DNA of 64,000 nucleotides from an uncultured Eudoraea sp. (GTDB lineage: Bacteria; Bacteroidota; Bacteroidia; Flavobacteriales; Flavobacteriaceae), in NCBI RefSeq assembly GCF_947490415.1, contig NZ_CANLGX010000002.1, positions 1-64,000 on the forward strand. The letters are read 5' to 3'. The first letter of the stretch is position 1. Each line of letters begins with the position of its first letter. The position numbers and the translations under genes were made by a program. A model generated the notes under the pieces. That model was not told where the DNA came from and did not search any database. It was given only the letters and a program-made list of their open reading frames with translations. Positions 9,329 through 17,814 of this stretch are shown here, in pieces.

Positions 9329-10471
9329 CTATTTTTTTAGAATACTTCTGGAGATTACTATTTTTTGAATCTCTGATGTCCCCTCGTATATTTGGGTGAT
9401 TTTGGCATCTCTCATCATACGCTCAACATGGTATTCTTTAACGAATCCGTTTCCTCCAAATATTTGCACCGCCTCCACAGTAGTTTCCATGGCAACTTGT
9501 GAGGCATAAAGCTTGGCCATTGCACCAGAAATATCGTAATCATTATCCTGATCTTTGTCCCAGGCCGCTTTGTACACCAAATATCTGGCGGCTTGAATTT
9601 GCGTATGCATATCTGCCAGTTTAAAGGCAATAGCCTGATGGTTGGATATCTCCGTACCAAATGCTCTGCGTTCTTTTGAATAGTTTTTGGCAAGTTCATA
9701 GGCTCCGGCCGCAATTCCCAAAGCCTGTGCAGCAATACCAATTCTTCCACCGGCAAGGGTTTTCATGGCAAATTTAAAACCAAAACCATCCTCGCCAATT
9801 CTGTTTTCCTTGGGTACTTTTACATCGTTGAATAGTAAAGAATGAGTATCACTCCCTCGTATTCCTAATTTATTCTCTTTAGGCCCTATTTCAAATCCCG
9901 GCATTCCTTTTTCAACTATCAGGGCATTAATCCCCTTGTATCCTTTTTCAATATGGGTTTGAGCAATTACCAGGTAAACGGATGCGGAACTTCCATTAGT
10001 GATCCAATTTTTCGTCCCGTTCAGGACATAATGGTCCCCTTTATCAATCGCTGTGGTTTTTTGAGATGTGGCATCACTACCTGCTTCCGGTTCTGAAAGG
10101 CAGAAAGCACCAATAATTTCACCTGAGGCTAACTTTTTCAGGTATTTTTCTTTTTGCTCTTCGGAACCAAAAGTCTCTAAACCCCAACATACCAAAGAAT
10201 TATTTACGGATACTACAACAGAGGAGGATGCGTCAACTTTGGAAAGTTCCTCCATGGTTAAAACGTAAGACAATGTATCTAAACCACTGCCGCCATATTC
10301 CGGATCTACCATCATCCCCATAAAACCAAGTTCCCCCATTTTTTTGACTTGCTCGGAAGGGAATTGCTGTGTTTCATCACGTTCAATTACACCCGGTAAT
10401 AATTCGGCATGGGCAAAATCTCTGGCCGCCTGCCTAATCATTTCTTGTTCTTCGGTTAGTGTGAAATTCAT
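9329..10471 (-). CDS. Acyl-CoA dehydrogenase
   Basis: 380 residues from the ATG at 10471, chosen because the family's N-terminus (MNFTLTEEQEMIR) starts there; the 12 codons before it use non-family residues. All three domains are present: N-terminal helices, the middle beta domain with FCLSEPEAGSD, and the C-terminal helical domain with the catalytic base Glu363 in YEGTSEIQ, the short- or branched-chain type position. It oxidises acyl-CoA to enoyl-CoA with FAD, passing electrons to ETF. Probably involved in fatty acid or branched-chain amino acid breakdown. Transcribed alone. Confidence 0.93.
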   Translation of the reverse strand: MNFTLTEEQEMIRQAARDFAHAELLPGVIERDETQQFPSEQVKKMGELGFMGMMVDPEYGGSGLDTLSYVLTMEELSKVDASSSVVVSVNNSLVCWGLETFGSEEQKEKYLKKLASGEIIGAFCLSEPEAGSDATSQKTTAIDKGDHYVLNGTKNWITNGSSASVYLVIAQTHIEKGYKGINALIVEKGMPGFEIGPKENKLGIRGSDTHSLLFNDVKVPKENRIGEDGFGFKFAMKTLAGGRIGIAAQALGIAAGAYELAKNYSKERRAFGTEISNHQAIAFKLADMHTQIQAARYLVYKAAWDKDQDNDYDISGAMAKLYASQVAMETTVEAVQIFGGNGFVKEYHVERMMRDAKITQIYEGTSEIQKIVISRSILKK

Positions 10472-10627
10472 TGCTGTAAGTTTGTTGAAAACATTACAAA
10501 GATACAAGACTGCTGGAAAATATGTATGGATACACAGGCTTATTTATAAAAGTGAAAGCCTTTACAAAAGAGATATCTTTTGCGACCAAGTATGATCTAA
10601 AAAGCTTTTAAAGTAGCACAATATTTT

Positions 10628-10635
10628 TATATTTG
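10628..10635 (+). promoter_or_regulatory. Candidate -7 box for glutamate dehydrogenase
   Basis: TATATTTG matches the Bacteroidota TAnnTTTG consensus, about 115 bp before the start codon. No good -33 TTTG partner at normal spacing was seen. Confidence 0.35.
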
Positions 10636-10750
10636 TCTAAGGTCTGCTTATTACCTAAACTATCATATAATTATGAGACAACACTAGCTTCATTTGAATT
10701 ACTATTAGTACACATTTTTAATTCAGGTCACTTAATTAGTTAAAACACAA

Positions 10751-11983
10751 ATGAAAAAGCTATTAAAAATATATGAAAACAAACCGCCAGAGATAGTCTT
10801 TAACTGGAAGGATTCGGAAACTGAAGCTGAAGGTTGGGCCGTTATAAATTCTCTGAGAGGTGGTGCAGCAGGTGGAGGCACCAGAATGCGCGAGGGATTG
10901 GATATGAACGAAGTGCTATCCCTGGCAAAAACCATGGAAGTTAAGTTCACGGTATCTGGTCCGCCAATTGGAGGAGCGAAGTCGGGAATAAATTTCAACC
11001 CTCATGATCCCAGAAAAAGGGGCGTTTTAGAAAGATGGTATGCAGCGGTTGCCCCCCTGCTTAAAAGTTACTATGGAACAGGCGGGGATTTAAATGTAGA
11101 TGAAATTCATGAGGTGATACCAATTACAGAAGATGTTGGCGTATGGCACCCGCAGGAAGGTGTGTTTAACGGCCATTTCAAGCCTACAGAAGCCGATAAA
11201 ATAAATAGGATAGGACAGCTAAGACTCGGAGTAATCAAGGTTTTGGAAAGTAATACCTATTCCCCTGATGTTAGCAAAAAATACACCATTGCCGATATGA
11301 TAACAGGTTTTGGTGTAGCAGAAGCCATTAGGCACTACTATGATATCTTTGGAGGCACCGTGATAGGTAAGCGGGCTATTGTACAGGGATTTGGGAATGT
11401 TGGATCTGCGGCAGCTTTTTATTTGGCCCAAATGGGGGCTAGGATCGTGGGAATAATTGATCGTGTAGGCGGGGTTATTAATGAAGATGGTTTTTCATTC
11501 GAAGAAATAAAGACCTTCTTTTTACATAAAAAAGGAAATACATTAATTGCAGATGCAGATAAAATGATTCCTTTTGATGAAATGAATGAGCGTATCTGGA
11601 GTTTGCCTACAGAAATTTTTGCGCCATGTGCGGCTTCCAGATTGATCACCCAGGAGCAAATCGCTCAAATGATAGATACAGGCCTTGAGGTTATTTCATG
11701 TGGTGCAAATGTACCGTTTGCAGACCCTGAAATATTTTTTGGTTCAATTATGGAGTATACGGATGAAAGGGTAAGTCTTATCCCGGACTTTGTTTCAAAC
11801 TGTGGAATGGCCAGATTATTTGCCTATTTCATGGAGCGAAGAGTGGGCATGGATGATGAATTGATTTTTAATGATACTTCAGATACCATTCGAAAAGCAA
11901 TTTTGAATATCTTTAAGGAAAATGTAACAAAAAAGAACATGAGTAAGACGGCATTTGAAATTGCCCTTAAACAACTAATCTAA
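10751..11983 (+). CDS. Glu/Leu/Phe/Val family dehydrogenase, probably glutamate dehydrogenase
   Basis: 410 residues. The dimerisation domain has the family signature GPPIGGAKSG with catalytic Lys77, and TGGDLNVDE after it. The Rossmann domain has GFGNVGS at residues 213-219. It interconverts glutamate (or a branched-chain amino acid) and its 2-oxo acid plus ammonia. Closeness to gltBD suggests glutamate as substrate, but leucine or valine dehydrogenase activity cannot be ruled out from sequence alone. Followed after 11 bases by nhaD on the same strand, so the two may be co-transcribed. Confidence 0.88.
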   Translation: MKKLLKIYENKPPEIVFNWKDSETEAEGWAVINSLRGGAAGGGTRMREGLDMNEVLSLAKTMEVKFTVSGPPIGGAKSGINFNPHDPRKRGVLERWYAAVAPLLKSYYGTGGDLNVDEIHEVIPITEDVGVWHPQEGVFNGHFKPTEADKINRIGQLRLGVIKVLESNTYSPDVSKKYTIADMITGFGVAEAIRHYYDIFGGTVIGKRAIVQGFGNVGSAAAFYLAQMGARIVGIIDRVGGVINEDGFSFEEIKTFFLHKKGNTLIADADKMIPFDEMNERIWSLPTEIFAPCAASRLITQEQIAQMIDTGLEVISCGANVPFADPEIFFGSIMEYTDERVSLIPDFVSNCGMARLFAYFMERRVGMDDELIFNDTSDTIRKAILNIFKENVTKKNMSKTAFEIALKQLI

Positions 11984-11994
11984 AACCAACCAGT

Positions 11995-13359
11995 ATGGAG
12001 ACCATTATTATTATTGTATTCTTAGCAGGCTATTTGGCTATTACCCTCGAGCATAATCTGAAAATAGACAAACTTATTCCCGCTTTGGCCATGATGGCAA
12101 TCTTATGGGCCGTTATTGCATTGGCTCATATGCCTGTTTTTGAGGTTAATACCGACTTAAAGGAATTGGAGCCCTCACACATAGATGAAATGCTGTTGCA
12201 CCATTTAGGTAAAACTGCCGAAATCCTTGTTTTCCTTTTAGGGGCAATGACTATTGTGGAGATTATAGATTATTTTGATGGATTTGCCACTATAAAAGGC
12301 TATATACGGACCAGGAAAAAATCAAAATTATTATGGCTTTTTTCTATTCTGGCCTTTATACTTTCTGCAATTATAGATAACCTTACAGCTACCATCGTTC
12401 TGGTGACTATATTACAAAAAGTGATCAAAGATCGGGAGGTAAGGCTTTGGTTTGCGGGGATGATAATAATAGCTGCGAATGCAGGAGGGGCATGGTCTCC
12501 TATTGGGGATGTTACGACAACAATGTTATGGATTGGCAATAAGGTGTCTGCACTACAACTTATTGAACATGTGCTGGTGCCGTCCATAGTTTGTATGGTT
12601 GTACCCGTTCTATTTGCTTTGAGGTACAAGGTATTTAAAGGAAATATTGATGCAGAATTGGAAGAAGAAAAAGCAAAATCCCCTTTTGGAGCTACTATGT
12701 TATATCTGGGGTTAGGTTCTATTGTATTTGTTCCTTTTTTTAAGACCATTACTCATTTACCACCTTATGTGGGGATGATGCTTTCACTGGCTGTTGTAGC
12801 TGCGTTTGCAGAAATATATACGAGCGCAAAGTTCAGTATTTCCAGTGTGGATGGAGCCGAGAGTCAGGAAGGAGCTCACCATAGCGCTGTGCATTCTTCC
12901 TTGTCAAAAATAGAACTTCCAAGTATACTTTTTTTCCTGGGGATACTTTTGGCGGTAGCCGCTCTGGAATCTTTAGGGATGCTATTTCATTTTGCAGGTG
13001 CACTAGATACTGCCATGCCCTTTCTTGGAACTGAAGCAGCAGACGGAACTGTTTCAGATTTAGTAATACTGATACTGGGGATTGGTTCCGCCGTCATAGA
13101 CAACGTACCTTTGGTTGCTGCAAGTATGGGGATGTTTTCAATACCATTAGATGATTCTGTCTGGCATTTCATTGCCTATTCTGCAGGAACAGGTGGTAGT
13201 ATGTTAATTATAGGATCTGCAGCGGGTGTTGTAGCCATGGGTATGGAAAAAATTGATTTTTTCTGGTATTTCAAAAAAATAGCATGGCTGGCGTTCCTTG
13301 GTTTTATTGGCGGCGCGGTCGCATTTGTACTAATGCGAAATTTAGTGTTAAACGCATAA
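11995..13359 (+). CDS. nhaD: Sodium:proton antiporter NhaD
   Basis: 454 residues with about eleven hydrophobic membrane segments. The conserved IDNLTATIV and GGAWSPIGDVTT stretches around residues 120-180 are typical of the NhaD/ion-transporter superfamily, and a second half repeats the pattern (AVIDNVPLVAA). It exports sodium in exchange for protons at alkaline pH, which suits a marine cell. It follows the dehydrogenase closely and precedes the exbB operon by 49 bases. Confidence 0.9.
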   Translation: METIIIIVFLAGYLAITLEHNLKIDKLIPALAMMAILWAVIALAHMPVFEVNTDLKELEPSHIDEMLLHHLGKTAEILVFLLGAMTIVEIIDYFDGFATIKGYIRTRKKSKLLWLFSILAFILSAIIDNLTATIVLVTILQKVIKDREVRLWFAGMIIIAANAGGAWSPIGDVTTTMLWIGNKVSALQLIEHVLVPSIVCMVVPVLFALRYKVFKGNIDAELEEEKAKSPFGATMLYLGLGSIVFVPFFKTITHLPPYVGMMLSLAVVAAFAEIYTSAKFSISSVDGAESQEGAHHSAVHSSLSKIELPSILFFLGILLAVAALESLGMLFHFAGALDTAMPFLGTEAADGTVSDLVILILGIGSAVIDNVPLVAASMGMFSIPLDDSVWHFIAYSAGTGGSMLIIGSAAGVVAMGMEKIDFFWYFKKIAWLAFLGFIGGAVAFVLMRNLVLNA

Positions 13360-13408
13360 TTTAATCGATATTAAACCGTTATAAGGGCAACTTTTAATAG
13401 GGAAAAAT

Positions 13409-14101
13409 ATGGTATTGTTACAGGATCTTGTTGATGAGACACAAGTTGGGGAACTTGTTTCAGAAGAAAAAACGCTTTCAGTGATTGATCTCATCTTTAA
13501 TGGGGGAGCAGGGAGTATTATAATTATCTCCGTTTTATTTGTGATGCTGGCGGTTGGATTATATATTTATTTTGAACGTTTATTAGCCATAAAAGCGGCT
13601 TCACAAATAGATAAGAATTTCATGAATCAAATACGTGATCATGTTATGAGCGGTAAACTGGAAGCGGCCAAAATATTATGTGCCCAAACAGATTCACCCG
13701 TGGCGAGGTTAACAGAAAAAGGAATATCCAGAATTGGCAAGCCCCTGGATGATATCAATACAGCCATTGAGAATGCGGGAACCCTGGAGGTTTACAAACT
13801 GGAGAAAAATGTAAATGTCCTTGCTACCATTGCAGGTGCAGGACCTATGATTGGGTTTTTAGGAACCGTTATTGGTATGATTTTAGCATTCCATCAAATG
13901 GCCAGCAGTGGGGGTCAGGCAGAAATGGGTGCTTTGGCATCTGGAATATACACAGCCATGACTACTACAGTTGCTGGCTTAATTGTTGGTATTGTGGCTT
14001 ACATGGGCTACAACCATCTTGTAAATCGTACGGATAAAGTAGTGCACAAAATGGAGGCAAATGCTGTGGAATTTCTCGATTTACTCAACGAACCTGTTTA
14101 A
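13409..14101 (+). CDS. exbB: MotA/TolQ/ExbB proton channel family protein
   Basis: 230 residues with three membrane segments (around 30-50, 135-160 and 180-205). The last two form the channel pair with GFLGTVIGMI and TTTVAGLIVGI. It forms the proton-driven motor with ExbD that energises TonB-dependent outer-membrane receptors. First of a tight run exbB-exbD-tonB-folC. No truncation seen. Confidence 0.92.
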   Translation: MVLLQDLVDETQVGELVSEEKTLSVIDLIFNGGAGSIIIISVLFVMLAVGLYIYFERLLAIKAASQIDKNFMNQIRDHVMSGKLEAAKILCAQTDSPVARLTEKGISRIGKPLDDINTAIENAGTLEVYKLEKNVNVLATIAGAGPMIGFLGTVIGMILAFHQMASSGGQAEMGALASGIYTAMTTTVAGLIVGIVAYMGYNHLVNRTDKVVHKMEANAVEFLDLLNEPV

Positions 14102-14110
14102 GACAGTCTT

Positions 14111-14497
14111 ATGAAATTTAAAGGAAGAAATAAGATCAGTCCGGAATTTAGCATGTCCTCAATGACGGACATTGTATTCCTGCTACTGATTTTCTTTATG
14201 TTGACAGCTAATTCACCTAATGCGCTGGATCTCCTTTTGCCCAAGGCGAAAGGAAAATCAACGAATACCCAAAATGTATCCGTCACGATTAATAAAAATC
14301 TGGAATATTTTGTGAACAGTGAGAGAATAAACGGAGAATATATAGAAATTGAACTAAAAAAAGCACTTGAGGGCCAGGAAAAGCCCACTATTATTCTAAG
14401 GGCAGAAGAAAGCGTTGCCATTAAAGAAGCGGTTAACGTGATGGATATTGCCAATAGGAATAGTTACAAGGTGATCCTGGCTGTGCGGCCCAATTAA
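14111..14497 (+). CDS. exbD: Biopolymer transporter ExbD/TolR
   Basis: 128 residues: a short cytoplasmic start, one membrane helix carrying the essential aspartate (Asp20 in MTDIVFLLL), then a small periplasmic domain. It partners ExbB. The stop codon shares its last base with the start of the next gene (TAATG), indicating translational coupling. Confidence 0.92.
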   Translation: MKFKGRNKISPEFSMSSMTDIVFLLLIFFMLTANSPNALDLLLPKAKGKSTNTQNVSVTINKNLEYFVNSERINGEYIEIELKKALEGQEKPTIILRAEESVAIKEAVNVMDIANRNSYKVILAVRPN

Positions 14498-15396
14498 TGT
14501 CGTTTTTAGACACGAGACACAAGAAAAAATCATTTACGCTTACAACCATTTTGTTAAGCGTGCTCCTCCTTTTACTTTTTTATATTGGTCTTACTTATAT
14601 GGATCCACCTATTGAGAACGGAATCACCGTAAATTTTGGGACGATGGAATTTGGTATGGGAGAAAAGCAACCCGTTAAGAAAATAAAGTCTCAGCCTGCG
14701 GAACCCGTGAAAGAGTTAGAGGAGGAAGTAGTAGAAGAAAAGCCTGCAGCTCAACCGGAAGAAGTAGCCGAGGAGGATGTTACGGAAAAAGCTACGGAGA
14801 AAGTACTTACACAGGAAGACGAAGAATCTATAAAAATTAAGCAACAGGCGGCTGCCAAGCGCGAGGCTGAAGAAGCGGCAAGAAAAGCCCAGGCCAAAGC
14901 CGAACAATTGGCCAGGGAACAAAAGGCAGCAGAGGAAAAAGCGCAACAGGAAAAAGAAGCCAAAAAGAAAAAGCTGGATGAACTTATGGGTGGCCTTAAT
15001 GAATCTGATGGTGAGGTTCAGGGTAGCGAGGGTGATGATAACAGAGCAGGGGATAAAGGACAACCCGATGGGGATCCATATGGCACAAGCTATTATGGCA
15101 GCCCCGGTTCGGGAAGCGGGACAGGCGGATATGGACTTAATGGACGTTCCCTAGTGAGTAAGGGAAAGGTTCAACAGGAATGTAATGAAGAAGGAAGAGT
15201 AGTTGTTAAAATCACCGTAGATAGAAACGGTAAGGTGGTAAGTGCCACTCCGGGAGTAAAGGGTACTACCAATAGTCATCCTTGCTTATTGGAACCTGCG
15301 CAAAAAACGGCATTGCTGCACAAATGGAACCTGGATTCCAAAGCACCCAGCCAACAGATAGGGTTTGTCGTGGTCAATTTTAAATTGGGGGAATAA
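14497..15396 (+). CDS. TonB-like energy transducer
   Basis: 299 residues: a single N-terminal membrane helix (about 15-37), a long periplasmic spacer rich in Glu, Lys, Ala and Pro (about 55-165) with coiled-coil character, a Gly/Ser-rich linker, and a C-terminal TonB-type beta domain (about 220-299) with KITVDRNGKVVSA. It carries force from ExbBD to receptors. Overlaps the exbD stop and sits 3 bases before folC. It is a shortened, acidic-spacer TonB of the Bacteroidota type. Confidence 0.88.
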   Translation: MSFLDTRHKKKSFTLTTILLSVLLLLLFYIGLTYMDPPIENGITVNFGTMEFGMGEKQPVKKIKSQPAEPVKELEEEVVEEKPAAQPEEVAEEDVTEKATEKVLTQEDEESIKIKQQAAAKREAEEAARKAQAKAEQLAREQKAAEEKAQQEKEAKKKKLDELMGGLNESDGEVQGSEGDDNRAGDKGQPDGDPYGTSYYGSPGSGSGTGGYGLNGRSLVSKGKVQQECNEEGRVVVKITVDRNGKVVSATPGVKGTTNSHPCLLEPAQKTALLHKWNLDSKAPSQQIGFVVVNFKLGE

Positions 15397-15399
15397 TAA

Positions 15400-16611
15400 A
15401 TGACCTACAAGGAGACCCTGGATTGGATGTTTGCTCAACTTCCAATGTACCAGCAAAAGGGGCCAAAAGCCTATAATGGTAAATTAGACAATAGCCTCTC
15501 TTTGGCTGCACATCTTAAAAACCCACATCTAACTTTTAAAAGTATTCATGTGGCGGGGACAAATGGCAAGGGCTCCAGCAGCCATATGCTGGCATCTGTC
15601 TTGCAGGAAGCAGGGTATAAAGTAGGTTTGTATACTTCTCCGCATATGAAGGATTTCAGGGAGCGGATTAAGATTAATGGAAAACCTATTAGTGAAAAGA
15701 GTGTCATAGAATTTATAGAAAAGAATAAGGCATTTCTGGAAAAGAATAAACTTTCTTTTTTTGAGATGAGCGTGGGGATGGCATTTGATTATTTTTCTAA
15801 GAAAAAGGTATCCATTGCGATTATAGAAGTAGGTCTGGGCGGACGTTTGGATTCTACTAATATTATAAAGCCTGAAGTTTCTTTGATTACCAACATTGGT
15901 TTAGACCATACAGACATACTGGGTGATACACTGGCAAAGATAACAAGGGAAAAGGCGGGCATTATAAAGCCTGGTATTCCCGTTGTGATTAGTGAATGTC
16001 AGGATGAGATTGCTCCTATTTTTGAAGAAATTGCGAAGGAGAGAAATTCAGATATAGTCTTTGCTGAAAAGGAAGATCTTAAGCTGTATAAAACGTCACT
16101 TTTAGGCAGCTATCAAAACAAGAATATGAAAGGGGTGTTGGCCGCCATTAAACGGCTTAAAGGGTTTGCTATTAGTGAGGAGCATATTAAAAGCGGACTT
16201 ATGAAAGTGGTGGAGAATACCGGGCTTCTGGGAAGGTGGCAGGTACTTCAGGAAAATCCAAAAGTTGTGTGTGATACGGCTCATAATAGTGAAGGCCTTA
16301 CTCTGGTGCTGGAACAGGTAAAACGGCAGGAATTTAAAACGTTACATATTGTTCTCGGTTTTGTAAAAGAGAAAAACCTGGATGTGATATTGCCTTTATT
16401 TCCTAAAGATGCCATCTATTATTTTGCCCGACCCGATATTCCAAGGGGTCTGGATGTAGAAATTTTAGGAAAGAAAGCCACTGAAGCCGGTTTAAAAGGG
16501 TCAATCTATGATTCCATACCGAATGCATATAAAGCAGCGCTAAGCAAAGCGGCTAAAGATGATTTTATCTATATAGGCGGGAGTACATTTACGGTTGCCG
16601 AGGTACTGTGA
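15400..16611 (+). CDS. folC: Bifunctional folylpolyglutamate synthase/dihydrofolate synthase
   Basis: 403 residues of the Mur-ligase fold. The P-loop GTNGKGSS lies at residues 53-60, followed by the metal and substrate motifs IEVGLGGRLDSTN and DHTDILGDT. The C-terminal domain has the DTAHNSEG motif. It adds glutamate to dihydropteroate and then lengthens the polyglutamate tail of folates. Coupled to the tonB-like gene by a 3-base gap, an arrangement common in Flavobacteriaceae. Confidence 0.93.
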   Translation: MTYKETLDWMFAQLPMYQQKGPKAYNGKLDNSLSLAAHLKNPHLTFKSIHVAGTNGKGSSSHMLASVLQEAGYKVGLYTSPHMKDFRERIKINGKPISEKSVIEFIEKNKAFLEKNKLSFFEMSVGMAFDYFSKKKVSIAIIEVGLGGRLDSTNIIKPEVSLITNIGLDHTDILGDTLAKITREKAGIIKPGIPVVISECQDEIAPIFEEIAKERNSDIVFAEKEDLKLYKTSLLGSYQNKNMKGVLAAIKRLKGFAISEEHIKSGLMKVVENTGLLGRWQVLQENPKVVCDTAHNSEGLTLVLEQVKRQEFKTLHIVLGFVKEKNLDVILPLFPKDAIYYFARPDIPRGLDVEILGKKATEAGLKGSIYDSIPNAYKAALSKAAKDDFIYIGGSTFTVAEVL

Positions 16612-16624
16612 TTTTTTCTTATTT

Positions 16625-16659
16625 TTTGTTTTAGGTAACAAAAAACTATTCTATATTTG
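16625..16659 (+). promoter_or_regulatory. Promoter of tRNA-Val
   Basis: A TTTG element at 16625-16628 and a perfect -7 box TATATTTG at 16652-16659 lie 12 bases before the tRNA. The gap between them (23 bases) is a little long. Confidence 0.55.
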
Positions 16660-16670
16660 CATCCCCTTAG

Positions 16671-16745
16671 GGGCTCTTAGCTCAGTTGGTTCAGAGCACC
16701 TGCCTTACAAGCAGGGGGTCACTGGTTCGAATCCAGTAGGGCCCA
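16671..16745 (+). tRNA. tRNA-Val (anticodon TAC)
   Basis: A complete 75-base cloverleaf: acceptor stem GGGCTCT with AGGGCCC (one T-G wobble), anticodon stem CCTGC/GCAGG with anticodon TAC at 16706-16708, T stem ACTGG/CCAGT around TTCGAAT, discriminator A at 16745. CCA is not encoded. Confidence 0.97.
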
Positions 16746-16755
16746 CATCATTCAG

Positions 16756-16790
16756 AAAATCCGCACGGTACCGTGCGGATTTTTTATTTT
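16756..16790 (+). terminator. Terminator after tRNA-Val
   Basis: A perfect palindrome centred on GGTACC (16759-16780, extending by A/T pairs to 16756-16783) is followed by a T-rich stretch to 16790. Very stable and only 10 bases after the tRNA. Confidence 0.93.
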
Positions 16791-16817
16791 CCGGAGAATG
16801 TCAAACTTGTTTGAACA

Positions 16818-17102
16818 TTCGGAGGGAAATAAAAAATATCCGGCTGCGCAGTATGCCGGAATTTACTAACTGCAGGATTGGTTTCCCGATGGATCACCGA
16901 ATAGAATGAGGTAATCCAGCTTTCGGAGGGAAATAAAAAATATCCGGCTGCGCAGTATGCCGGAATTTACTAACTGCAGGATTGGTTTCCCGATGGATCA
17001 CCGAATAGAATGAGGTAATCCAGCTTTCGGAGGGAAATAAAAAATATCCGGCTGCGCAGTATGCCGGAATTTACTAACTGCAGGAGTGGTTTCCCGATGG
17101 AT
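16818..17102 (+). repeat. 104-bp tandem repeat, 2.7 copies
   Basis: Three copies start at 16818, 16922 and 17026. Copies 1 and 2 look identical over 104 bases; copy 3 has one visible change and ends after about 77 bases. Each unit holds an inverted repeat TCCGGC-N10-GCCGGA (16839-16860 in copy 1), and CCGAA/TTCGG pairs across the unit junctions. A separate strong hairpin (16796-16820) precedes copy 1. There is no convincing protein reading frame and the spacing is far too long for CRISPR. The array sits between the tRNA terminator and another terminator at 17136. Confidence 0.92.
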
Positions 17103-17135
17103 ATGCAATCCAGTAGTTTTCACATAACTATCAAC

Positions 17136-17169
17136 GAGTTACATGTTATTTTTATATAACTCTTTTTTT
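17136..17169 (+). terminator. Terminator after the tandem repeat
   Basis: GAGTTA (17136-17141) pairs with TAACTC (17157-17162), followed directly by seven T's. It would end a plus-strand transcript, and the only thing upstream on that strand since the tRNA terminator is the repeat array. The remaining bases to 17329 are AT-rich with nothing recognisable. Confidence 0.6.
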
Positions 17170-17329
17170 ATTTGTACAAAATTTTAGAATTATTATAAAA
17201 TATTCCAATTATGATCAAAAGATGGAAGGTTTGAATTGGGGCGACTTCACATTCAATATATAGGATTTAGTTAGATGGGATTCCTATTGAATATCAGTTA
17301 TGCTTATATGATCATTAATGTTGATGTAA

Positions 17330-17656
17330 TTATGCTCGTCTTTTTTGCACTTCACTTGGTAATTCACCAAATCTTTTTCTGAAATCCGCAGCAAATTGCC
17401 ACATGTGCCAGAAGCCGTATTTTGCCGCAACACTGGAGATCAGTTGCTCCTTTGATTGTAAAAGTTCTTTTTTGACCTCATTTAGTTTTATGGCTTTGAT
17501 ATACTCAATAGGCGAGACCTGGTATTTCTCCTTAAATACATAATCAAGTGTCCTTTCGCTCACATGGGCATTTCTACATAATTGATCAATTCTAATAGCT
17601 TCTTCCAGATGATTCTGTATGTAGTCAATGGCCGAAGAAAGGGCGCGGTCTCTTTT
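17330..17656 (-). pseudogene. 5'-truncated AraC-family regulator (HTH domain only)
   Basis: An open frame of about 108 codons, bounded upstream by an in-frame TAA at 17657-17659, encodes a complete double helix-turn-helix AraC DNA-binding domain (for example SERTLDYVFKEKYQVSPIEY and a C-terminal FRKRFGELPSE). There is no N-terminal sensor domain and no ATG at its head; the nearest start is a GTG at 17563 inside the first helix-turn-helix. It is best read as the 3' remnant of a regulator of about 300 residues. A short stand-alone HTH protein is possible but less likely. Confidence 0.75.
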
Positions 17657-17700
17657 TTATTTTTAATATATTAATAGTTATCATTTTACAAGTTCAACCT

Positions 17701-17814
17701 CTAATCTTCCAGCATCTGGGCTGTCTTTTCTGTTGGATACCCTGATGGAAATTCGAGTTTACCAATTTTAGATTTAATCAATGCTGCTATAAGGGGCTTT
17801 AGATTGATACTCAT
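17701..17814 (-). pseudogene. DUF1254-like N-terminal remnant
   Basis: A 37-codon frame starts with an ATG that overlaps the stop of the upstream transporter gene (ATGA), the usual sign of coupled translation of a real gene. Its residues LIKSKIGKLEFPSGYPT and the TAQ that follows resemble the start of DUF1254/DUF1214 proteins, which often accompany arylsulfatases. It stops at a TAG after 37 residues where the family continues for hundreds. I infer a gene whose body has been lost, probably in the same deletion that beheaded the AraC gene next to it. Confidence 0.5.

Noticed and set aside
16818-17102. Tandem repeat as a CRISPR array or integron attC array
   Set aside because: The copies are contiguous 104-base units with no unique spacers, and there is no Cas gene, integrase or GTTRRRY-type attC core in the window.
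16730-17116. AATCCAGTAG in the tRNA (16730-16739) and again at 17107-17116 as att sites
   Set aside because: Ten bases is short for a tRNA attachment duplicate and no integrase gene is present. It is mentioned only as a possible scar.
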